NCBI RefSeq assembly: GCF_038594605.1
Contig: NZ_JBCFZM010000001.1
Span: 1,240,001-1,304,000 of the forward strand
DNA from: Alteriqipengyuania bathyomarina_B
Lineage (GTDB): Bacteria; Pseudomonadota; Alphaproteobacteria; Sphingomonadales; Sphingomonadaceae
Reading direction: 5' to 3'
Length of the DNA stretch: 64,000 nt
A program made the translations under genes and the position numbers. Positions 17,120 through 24,511 of the stretch are shown one piece after another (within the stretch, counting starts at the first letter, position 1; each line of letters begins with the position of its first letter). Below the pieces are notes generated by a model. It saw only the letters and a program-made list of their open reading frames with translations. It was not told the DNA's origin and made no database searches.

Positions 17120-19063
17120 TCAGTCCTCGTTCGTCAGCGTTTCGTCGGCGTAGATCGCCTCTTCAGCCGGGTGGTCGCTGCTCGCCGCGCCCCGGTACAT
17201 TCCTTCGGTATTCATGGCGAAGGCAATCCGCCCCATCGCGTCCATCGCGATCAGCCCGCCGTCGCCGCCCAGCGCGCCGATCGACGCGATGGTGTCGTCG
17301 GCTGCCTGCGCGATGCTCTGTCCGTTCCACGCGATCCGGTCGCATACCTGGCGTCCGGCGTTCTCGCGGATGAAGTATTCGCCCGTCCCGGTGCCCGAAA
17401 CCGCGCACTTGCCGTTTGCGGCATAGGTGCCCGCGCCGATGATCGGGGAATCGCCGATCCGGCCCCAACGCTTGCCGGTCAGGCCGCCGGTAGAGGTTGC
17501 AGCCGCAAGGTTCCCGTCCCTGTCGAGCGCCACCGCCCCGACCGTGCCGAAGCGATGCGTGGGATCGAGCGCGAGCGCGGAAAGATTGTCCTTGCGCCAT
17601 TCCTCGATCTGCCGCCAGCGATGCTCGGTGCGGAACCAGGCCGGGTCGACCTGTTCCACGCCCTGTTCGCGCGCGAACTGGTCTGCGCCTTCGCCCGACA
17701 GGAGGACGTGGCGCGAATTGGACATGACCGCGCGGGCCAGTGTAACCGGGTGCTTGGTGCTGCTGACCCCTGCCACGGCGCCTGCATTAAGCGTTTTGCC
17801 GTCCATGATCGATGCATCGAGCTGGTTGCGTCCCTCGGCATCGAAGACCGCGCCGCGCCCCGCGTTGAACAGCGGATCGTCTTCCAGGATACGCAGCGTC
17901 GCTTCGACCGCATCGAGGCTGGAGCCGCCGTTTTCGAGCACTTCGGAGCCTGCTGCCAGCGCCGCCTGCAGGCTGGCGCGATAGGCCGCTTCCATCTCCG
18001 GCGTGATATCGCCGCGCTCGATCACGCCCGAACCGCCGTGGATCGCGAGCGACCACTCGCGCCGCTCCGGCGGCATGGGAACATCGCGCAGCTGCCCCGC
18101 CTCGACCCGGGCAGTGCCGGCGAAGGCCGGATTGGCAACGCTCATCCTGGCAAGGTCGACGCGGCTTTGCGGGCCGATCCCGGTCAGCTCGACCGACGCC
18201 CAGTCGAGCGCGCCATCGTCTTGGAATTCCGGCACGCCAAGCGGACGGACCAGCCAGGCATGCCCGCCGCTGGTGGTGTAAAGCCGCGCGCTGCCGTCCG
18301 CTTCGACCGCGAGTGCGGTATCCTCGTCGATCCCGAGGCCGATTGCATCTGCGTTACCCGCGGCCCGCGCCTGCGCCACGAAGGCGACGAGCCGGCCGAG
18401 CCGCTCGCGCTCGCTGAAATGCGTGTCGGTGATGACATTCGCGAGGAATGGCGTGGCGAGGAAATCGCTGACCAGCGTCACCTTTGCGCCCTTGGGGTCG
18501 GCCAGCGCCTCGGGCGAGTCCACCGCCGCTGGCGCCATTGCGCCGTATCCGGTGCCGCCAAGGATCGCGAGACCGGCGCTGGTGCCGCCGAGCGGGCGCC
18601 CGGCCGCGACGTGCGCATTCAGCGCCTCGGCGACAGGCGTGCCTTTCCAGAACCGGACGTATTTCGACTGGTCGCCGCCAGCGATGAAGATACCATCGGC
18701 ATTGGCAAGGATGTCCGCCACGCGCGGGTCGAAGGCCGCCTCACGGTTTGAAAACACGAGCGTCTGCACCGAAGCCAGCCCGCCAATGTGCTTCATCAGC
18801 CACTCGCCGTCGCTGCCGTCCTGCGAGGCGCGCAGGATCACCAGATGGCCGCCCCCCGTCTTGCCCGCAAACCAGCGCCAGGCCGGCTCGCTCCATTCCG
18901 ACCCGCCGATCAGCAGCAGCCCCAGCGACGGCGCACGCGGCGCGGGCGCGTCGATATCGCCTGTCTCATAATAGGCATAGCCCTCGGCCGCCTGCGCATG
19001 GGCGATACCCGGCAGCAGCGATAACGCGGCGAGCATGGCGGCGAGAAGTGGCTTGGGAAACAT
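17120..19063 (-). CDS. Exported cyanophycinase / isoaspartyl peptidase fusion protein
   Basis: A 647-residue two-enzyme protein. The ATG has GGAGGG eight bases upstream, and the signal peptide ends AHAQA. Residues about 45-300 are a peptidase S51/cyanophycinase domain with AGGDQ (128-132), nucleophile Ser162 in GGTSAG and His215 in DTHFSERERLGRL. Residues about 335-647 are an N-terminal-nucleophile isoaspartyl peptidase/plant-type asparaginase domain with IHGGSG, NAGRGAVFDAEGRNQLDASI, autocleavage site G506|T507 in FGTVGA, and GTGTGEYF. Cyanophycinase releases beta-Asp-Arg dipeptides and isoaspartyl peptidase splits them, so one exported polypeptide could do both steps. All catalytic residues looked for are present. 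It is divergent to an Lrp/AsnC regulator and co-oriented with the downstream PLP enzyme. Confidence 0.9.
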   Translation of the reverse strand: MFPKPLLAAMLAALSLLPGIAHAQAAEGYAYYETGDIDAPAPRAPSLGLLLIGGSEWSEPAWRWFAGKTGGGHLVILRASQDGSDGEWLMKHIGGLASVQTLVFSNREAAFDPRVADILANADGIFIAGGDQSKYVRFWKGTPVAEALNAHVAAGRPLGGTSAGLAILGGTGYGAMAPAAVDSPEALADPKGAKVTLVSDFLATPFLANVITDTHFSERERLGRLVAFVAQARAAGNADAIGLGIDEDTALAVEADGSARLYTTSGGHAWLVRPLGVPEFQDDGALDWASVELTGIGPQSRVDLARMSVANPAFAGTARVEAGQLRDVPMPPERREWSLAIHGGSGVIERGDITPEMEAAYRASLQAALAAGSEVLENGGSSLDAVEATLRILEDDPLFNAGRGAVFDAEGRNQLDASIMDGKTLNAGAVAGVSSTKHPVTLARAVMSNSRHVLLSGEGADQFAREQGVEQVDPAWFRTEHRWRQIEEWRKDNLSALALDPTHRFGTVGAVALDRDGNLAAATSTGGLTGKRWGRIGDSPIIGAGTYAANGKCAVSGTGTGEYFIRENAGRQVCDRIAWNGQSIAQAADDTIASIGALGGDGGLIAMDAMGRIAFAMNTEGMYRGAASSDHPAEEAIYADETLTNED

Positions 19064-19213
19064 GAACTCGACCCTCCAATAGCGGTCGTCCGGCTTACGG
19101 GGGAACTGGCGCATGGCGAAATCCTCGCCTCGCAATCGCCACCCCCGCTGACGATTCGACCGATTACAATTTCGCAGATAGGATGGACCATATCCGGACG
19201 TTTGATAGCCGAA

Positions 19214-19232
19214 TGCGACGAATTTTGTCGCA
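19214..19232. promoter_or_regulatory. Candidate Lrp/AsnC operator, copy 1
   Basis: The 19-base palindrome TGCGACGAATTTTGTCGCA has perfect six-base arms. It sits 19 bases before the Lrp gene's first ATG, in the divergent promoter shared with the cyanophycinase fusion. A second near-identical site lies downstream of the Lrp gene in front of the TonB receptor gene. Confidence 0.6.
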
Positions 19233-19253
19233 CGGATACCTTAGGAGACCATG

Positions 19254-19727
19254 ATGCGGAAAATCGATGCGGCGGATGCCCGCCTGCTGGAGGCTGTTCA
19301 GGCCGACACCCACCTGACTGCGGACCAGCTGGGCGCAGCATGCGGTCTTTCGCCCACCGCTGCGCTAAAGCGGCTCAAGCGATTGCGCGCGGACGGGATC
19401 ATCGAGCGCGAGGCGGCACTCGTCTCTCCCCGCTCGCTCGGCTACAACATCATGGCGCTCGTGATGGTGACCCTCGACCGCGAGGATCGCGGAGTGATCG
19501 ACCGGTTCAAGCAGGATATCCGCAACACGCCGCAGGTGACCAACGGCTATTACATCACCGGCGATGCCGACTTCATCCTGACGGTCGTGGCGCGCGACAT
19601 GGACGAGTATGACGAGTTCACCCGCGACTTCTTCTACGACCGCCACCCGATCAAGACCTTCAAGACCTGTGTGATCATGAACGCGGTAAAGACTCACGGC
19701 CCGCTCCCGGTCCATCCGGAACTGTGA
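19254..19727 (+). CDS. Lrp/AsnC family transcriptional regulator
   Basis: This one-component regulator has about 157 residues, with an N-terminal winged HTH (DARLLEAVQADTHLTADQLG then GLSPTAALKRLKRLRADGII) and a C-terminal RAM/AsnC ligand domain (NIMALVMVTLDRED to TFKTCVIMNAVKTHG). Two consecutive ATGs occur; the second is six bases from AGGAG, while the first (19251) is only three. Members sense amino acids and bind palindromic DNA as octamers. Its own promoter region and that of the following TonB receptor share the palindrome noted separately, so it probably controls the divergent cyanophycinase fusion, itself, and the receptor-dipeptidase pair. Confidence 0.93.
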   Translation: MRKIDAADARLLEAVQADTHLTADQLGAACGLSPTAALKRLKRLRADGIIEREAALVSPRSLGYNIMALVMVTLDREDRGVIDRFKQDIRNTPQVTNGYYITGDADFILTVVARDMDEYDEFTRDFFYDRHPIKTFKTCVIMNAVKTHGPLPVHPEL

Positions 19728-19749
19728 TTTGCATTTTTTGGTGCCGAAA

Positions 19750-19765
19750 CGACAGATTTTGTCGC
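19750..19765. promoter_or_regulatory. Candidate Lrp/AsnC operator, copy 2
   Basis: CGACAGATTTTGTCGC matches the copy upstream of the Lrp gene at 14 of 16 positions and keeps dyad symmetry (CGACA/TGTCG). It lies between the Lrp stop and the TonB receptor start, about 200 bases upstream of the receptor. The rest of the 238-base gap holds a G-rich stretch and no other feature that was recognised. Confidence 0.55.
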
Positions 19766-19965
19766 CCAAAAGGCCGAATTCGCCCGAAGCGCCATCATCG
19801 GCGCGATATAGTTTGCGAACAAGCAACTCCGCATCGCGAATGCCCCACGAGGGCGTTCGACCGCAGGAGAGGCCGCTCCACCTTGTGGTGGGGGACGGGA
19901 GGGACGCCGGTTCGGGCGAAGCATCATGGTCACGGGCGCCCCGCGCCCGACAGGGGGATATTTCT

Positions 19966-22821
19966 ATGCGCCGTTTCTCAACCGCCATTGCGCTGGCCGG
20001 CACCAGCCTGCTGGCTACCGCCGCCGCCGCGCAGGACGCCCCGCCAGCCAGCCAGGTCGGCGCGGACGACGAAACGCTCGTCGAGGCCGAAGATGCCGCC
20101 CCGCCTGAAGGCCAGGCGATCGTGGTGGTCGGTTCGCGAATTCCGCGGATCGAACAAGAGGGCCCCGCCCCGGTGGTGACGATCACCGCGGAAGATATTC
20201 AGGAGCAAGGCTATGCCGACGTTCCCGAAATTCTCGCGTCGCTCCCCCAGAACAATGGCGATACGCAGTCGACGCAGGACTATGGCGCGAACACCTTTAC
20301 CCCCGGTGCGCAGCAGGTCGATTTGCGCGGCCTCGGCCCCAACCACACGCTGGTGCTGGTCAACGGGCGCCGGATCGCAAACTTCCCGATGCCCTATGGC
20401 GGCAACAGCAACGTCGCCGACATTTCGAGCATCCCTGCCGGTTTCATCGATTCCGTCGAAGTCCTGAGCGGCGCGGCTTCCGCCATTTACGGGTCCGACG
20501 CGATTTCGGGCGTGGTCAATTTCAAGCTCAGCGAAGAGGCGACCCAGACGCGTCTCGATGCGCGGGTCGGGCTGACGGGCCGTGGTGGGGGAGAATCTTA
20601 CAAGATCTCGGGTTCGACGGGCTTCGAGAGCGACCGGTTCTACACCCTGATCGGGGCGCAATACAGCCATCAGGAACAACTCTTCGGGTTCGAGCGCGAC
20701 ATCCAGGACTCGGGCCTCGACAGCCCGACCTCGAACCTCGCCTATCGCAATTTCCTGCGGACCGATTCCGACGGTTATTACATCGATCCGGGCCAGGCGA
20801 CGTGCGACTCGCTCTCCTCCCTCAATCAGGGCTCGACCTATTACGCCAGCCGCGAGGGCTACGGCTTCGAATATCCGAGCTATGCCACCACGCCGGGGTA
20901 CTTCTGCGGCAGTCAGGAAGCCTGGGGCTACGGCGCGATTACATCGGGCTGGGACCAGTTCAACCTTTACAGCTCGTCGGGTTACGAGCTCAGCGACAGG
21001 GTCGACCTCTTCCTCGACGCGCAGTTCGGCTATGTCGAACGGCAGGTGCTGAACGGCTTCAAGACCTGGTATTATCAGGCACCCGACGGGGATGAATCGG
21101 GCCTGTTCTACAATCCCGACAACATCGACGTTACCAATTCGTATTGGGACGACGGGCTCGATTACTGGCAGCGGATTTTCACGCCGGAGGAAACCGGCGG
21201 GTTCGAAAACTCGATGATCAAGGCGCGCTCGTACACGTTCAACATCACGCCGGGCATCAAGGGGACCTTCGAACCCGGCATCGGCGGGGAATGGAACTAC
21301 GAAGCCTATTACAATCACGCCGAGTATCGCTCGCGCATCTCGTGGCCCGAGATCGTGATCGACGCCGCCAACGACTTTTTCCTCGGCCAGCCGGTGGACG
21401 ATCCGGGCAATACCAGCGGCTATCAGCGCTTCGACGCCGATCCCACGCGGCTGTTCACTGCGCTGACCCCAGAGGAATATGCCAGCATCTCGGCCGACAC
21501 GGTCTATAATCCCAAAACCTGGGTCAACAATCTGCAGGCGACCGTCAGCACGGGTGAGCTGTTCCAGCTGCCTGCCGGTCCGGTCGGCTTCGCCGCGGTC
21601 GCCGAAATCGGCAATTCGGGTTACGAGATCAATCCGGACCCAAGGGCGCTCGAACAATACTACGTCGGCATCCAGGACTCCGACGGCGAAGGCACACGCG
21701 ATCACTGGGGCGCGGGCGCGGAGGTTCGCGTTCCGCTGTTCGAGTTCTTCCAGCTGACCGGTGCCGGACGGTACGACCGCTACAAATATGCGGACAATGA
21801 TTTCGGCGAGTTCACCTACAATCTGGGCGCCGAACTGCGCCCGACCGATACGCTGCTGCTGCGCGGTGCGATCGGCACCGGCTTCCGCGCGCCGGACCTG
21901 CACTACGTCTATCGTGGTCAGGGGACGGTCAATTCCTCGGGCGCGGACTACTACACCTGCCGCACCAATGATCCTTCGGCCAGCCCGACCGACTGTACCT
22001 ACTCCGACTGGTCGCGCTTCGTCGGGCGCCGCGGGGGCAACCCCGATCTGCTGCCCGAAACCGCCGAATCCATCACCGCCGGGATCGTCTGGGCACCCAG
22101 CTCGCGCTGGCAGTTCTCGGCCGACTATTTCCGGGTCGAGCTGAACGACGAAGTGCTCAACCTGAGCACCGACCTTCTCCTGCGCGACGAGGCGGCCTGC
22201 CGACTGGGGACCACTTTCGACGGCTCAGCGGTCGATGTGAACTCCCCTACCTGTCAGGATGCACTGGCGCGGGTGACGCGCTACGACAGCGGTCCGTTGG
22301 CGGGCGATATTCGCCTGATCGATGTTCTGCCGGTGAACACCGCGCAGCAGATCACCGACGGGCTCGACTTCGCGGCGGACGGTTCGTTCTCGATCGACGA
22401 TGTCTGGGATCTCTCGCTCGGCGGATCGTTCACCTACGTGCTGAACCACACGCTGCTGCAATATCCGGGCGATCCGGTGATCGACAAGTTCGACGTCTCG
22501 CAGGGCTACGGCGTGGCGAAGGAAAAGGGCAAGGCCTGGGCCACGCTGAGCACCGACAAGTTCAAGGTGTCGCTGACCGGGCTCTACACGGGCGAATTGA
22601 CCAACTGGAACTGGGATGGCCGCATTCCCGGCACCGTCTGGTACAATCTTTCGACCCAGTACTGGGCGACCGACAACATCCGGCTCAACTTCTGGATCAA
22701 CAACCTGCTCGACAGCAATCCGCCGAATGACCCGACCCACGCCAGCTACCCCTATTACAACACCGCCTGGTACGACAGCGTTGGCCGCGAGTTCTATTTC
22801 TCGGCAAGCTTGTGGTTCTGA
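19966..22821 (+). CDS. TonB-dependent outer-membrane receptor (peptide locus)
   Basis: The 951-residue protein has GGGGGA upstream of its ATG and a signal peptide ending ATAAAAQ. The plug domain covers about 50-190: VVVGSRIPRIEQEGPAPV, the DIQEQGYADVPEILASLPQ helix region, the VDLRGLGPNHTLVLVNGRR block and SGAASAIYGSDAISGVVN. The barrel ends in the canonical YFSASLWF with terminal Phe. It would import a ligand too large for porins, using TonB energy. Its position between an Lrp regulator and a C69 dipeptidase, next to the cyanophycinase fusion, suggests peptides or cyanophycin fragments as cargo. This specificity is inferred from context only. Confidence 0.93.
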   Translation: MRRFSTAIALAGTSLLATAAAAQDAPPASQVGADDETLVEAEDAAPPEGQAIVVVGSRIPRIEQEGPAPVVTITAEDIQEQGYADVPEILASLPQNNGDTQSTQDYGANTFTPGAQQVDLRGLGPNHTLVLVNGRRIANFPMPYGGNSNVADISSIPAGFIDSVEVLSGAASAIYGSDAISGVVNFKLSEEATQTRLDARVGLTGRGGGESYKISGSTGFESDRFYTLIGAQYSHQEQLFGFERDIQDSGLDSPTSNLAYRNFLRTDSDGYYIDPGQATCDSLSSLNQGSTYYASREGYGFEYPSYATTPGYFCGSQEAWGYGAITSGWDQFNLYSSSGYELSDRVDLFLDAQFGYVERQVLNGFKTWYYQAPDGDESGLFYNPDNIDVTNSYWDDGLDYWQRIFTPEETGGFENSMIKARSYTFNITPGIKGTFEPGIGGEWNYEAYYNHAEYRSRISWPEIVIDAANDFFLGQPVDDPGNTSGYQRFDADPTRLFTALTPEEYASISADTVYNPKTWVNNLQATVSTGELFQLPAGPVGFAAVAEIGNSGYEINPDPRALEQYYVGIQDSDGEGTRDHWGAGAEVRVPLFEFFQLTGAGRYDRYKYADNDFGEFTYNLGAELRPTDTLLLRGAIGTGFRAPDLHYVYRGQGTVNSSGADYYTCRTNDPSASPTDCTYSDWSRFVGRRGGNPDLLPETAESITAGIVWAPSSRWQFSADYFRVELNDEVLNLSTDLLLRDEAACRLGTTFDGSAVDVNSPTCQDALARVTRYDSGPLAGDIRLIDVLPVNTAQQITDGLDFAADGSFSIDDVWDLSLGGSFTYVLNHTLLQYPGDPVIDKFDVSQGYGVAKEKGKAWATLSTDKFKVSLTGLYTGELTNWNWDGRIPGTVWYNLSTQYWATDNIRLNFWINNLLDSNPPNDPTHASYPYYNTAWYDSVGREFYFSASLWF

Positions 22822-22900
22822 TGAACGGCCAGGAAACGAGCGGCGGAGACGCGCTCTGACGGCTAGCGCAATTGACCCCTCGCGTCCCAGGCGAGAGAAG

Positions 22901-22931
22901 CGGGGCTCCCCATGCTGAAGGAGCCCCGTTT
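22901..22931 (+). terminator. Rho-independent-like hairpin after TonB receptor gene
   Basis: Perfect nine-base arms CGGGGCTCC and GGAGCCCCG with a ten-base loop are followed by TTTCTT. It lies 79 bases after the receptor stop. The loop contains the first ATG of the following dipeptidase reading frame, so the hairpin may also regulate that gene. Confidence 0.65.
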
Positions 22932-24480
22932 CTTGCCTTCCCTCTTGCGCGCAGTATCCATCGCTTTCGCCTGCACCGCGCTGGTTGCCACCACCACCGC
23001 GCAGGCGAGCTACGCCTATTATGTCGGCAAGGATCTGACCGAAGACGGCAGCGTCATGGTCGGCGGCACGGGTGAGGAGGTGTCGAGCCACTGGCTCGAG
23101 ATCGTACCTGCGAAAGACCACCCCGCCGATGCGACGATCACGGTCGGGGTGACCGGCGATGCGGTGATCCCGGGGGAGCTGATCGAAATCCCGCAGGTAG
23201 CGCACACCTTCCGCTACATGCAGATGGCCTACACCGACTTCGAAGGCTTCCCTCCGCCGCTGACCAATGGCGGCGTCAACGAGCACCAGGTGGCGGTGCG
23301 CGACATCTGGGCACCCAGCCGACAGGAACTGGTCGACATGACGCCGCGCCCGCAGCGTGGTCTCCAATACTCCGACCTTGCCCGCATCGTGATGGAGCGG
23401 GCCCGCACCGCGCGCGAAGGCGTGGAGATCATCGGCGACCTGATCGCGAAGCATGGTTTTGCGACCTATGGCGGCAACACGCACCTGATCGCCGATCCGA
23501 ACGAAGGCTGGGTCGTGTGGGAATTCGCAGGCGGCCAGGGCCTGTGGGTGGCCGAGCGGCTGGGTGGCGACGATGTGCGCGTACTCTATCCCGGCGGGAT
23601 TGGGGAAATCCCGACCGATCTGGACGACAATCCCGATTACCTCGCCTCGGACAACTTCATCTCCTTTGCGGTCGCGCAGGGCTGGTTCGATCCCGCGGCG
23701 GGCAAGCCTTTCAACGTTCAGCACGTCTACGGTGACCAGAGCATCCGCGACTATCGCGATCCGGGCATCAAGCTGATGTCGCCCGCCGCGATGGAGGCCG
23801 CGACGCGCGCGATGGCTCCGGTGAGCGAGGCCGACCTGTTGGAGCGGGTGCGCGACCCGCGCGTGGTCGACGATGACAGCGGTTATGGCCAGCTGGTCAG
23901 CCTGCGCAGCGATCTTTCGGACCCGGACCTGATCCGCGTCTGGAACGCGCCGACCGGATCGGTCGCCGCGCCGTTCAACGTCTGGTGGCTCGGCGTCGAA
24001 GACGTGCCGATGGAATATGCGCAGCATCGTTACCTGACCAAGGATTCTGCGGCGACCTTCCTCAATCCCGACTACCAGATGCAGGAGGCGACGCGTTTCG
24101 CGGGGCGCACCTTCAAGCGGGTCATGTATTCGGCTTGCTCCGCGCCGGACGAACTGCTGCCGCCGGTCACGAAGATGCTGACCGCGTTCGAGCAGGAGAC
24201 GCGGGGCGACCTGTCGTGGATCGAGCGCACGGCGCGTACGATGATCGCGAGCGGCGACCGGGAGGCAGCGCGCGCACTGCTTACCCACTACGCGGGAACG
24301 CGCGCCCTCGCTGCGCTCGACATGGGCGACACGATGGCCGACGCGCTCGACGCCTATACGCGGCTGGTGAGCGGCCGGCGGGCCCCGCAAGGCAGCGCGA
24401 TCAACACTTTCGACCCGACGGTGAACTGTCTCGCGGATGGCGATCCCGATGTCCCCGAAGCCGCGAACGTCCGCGACTAA
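22912..24480 (+). CDS. C69-family dipeptidase with Ser at the expected nucleophile position
   Basis: The 522-residue exported N-terminal-nucleophile hydrolase of family C69/U34 has a signal peptide ending TTAQA, after which the mature protein begins SYAYYVGKDL. Family members normally start with Cys followed by a VGK-x-x-(x)DGS block, so here Ser33 occupies the nucleophile position. DGSVMVGG and the later YGGNTHLIADPNEGWVVWE are family-typical. The only ATG lies within the terminator loop of the receptor gene; a TTG at 22933 in the same frame, closer to the signal peptide, is an alternative start. It probably hydrolyses dipeptides in the periplasm downstream of the receptor. Confidence 0.87.
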   Translation: MLKEPRFLPSLLRAVSIAFACTALVATTTAQASYAYYVGKDLTEDGSVMVGGTGEEVSSHWLEIVPAKDHPADATITVGVTGDAVIPGELIEIPQVAHTFRYMQMAYTDFEGFPPPLTNGGVNEHQVAVRDIWAPSRQELVDMTPRPQRGLQYSDLARIVMERARTAREGVEIIGDLIAKHGFATYGGNTHLIADPNEGWVVWEFAGGQGLWVAERLGGDDVRVLYPGGIGEIPTDLDDNPDYLASDNFISFAVAQGWFDPAAGKPFNVQHVYGDQSIRDYRDPGIKLMSPAAMEAATRAMAPVSEADLLERVRDPRVVDDDSGYGQLVSLRSDLSDPDLIRVWNAPTGSVAAPFNVWWLGVEDVPMEYAQHRYLTKDSAATFLNPDYQMQEATRFAGRTFKRVMYSACSAPDELLPPVTKMLTAFEQETRGDLSWIERTARTMIASGDREAARALLTHYAGTRALAALDMGDTMADALDAYTRLVSGRRAPQGSAINTFDPTVNCLADGDPDVPEAANVRD

Positions 24481-24511
24481 GCGGATACACGGCTAGCGCG
24501 GGCCGCGTAGC

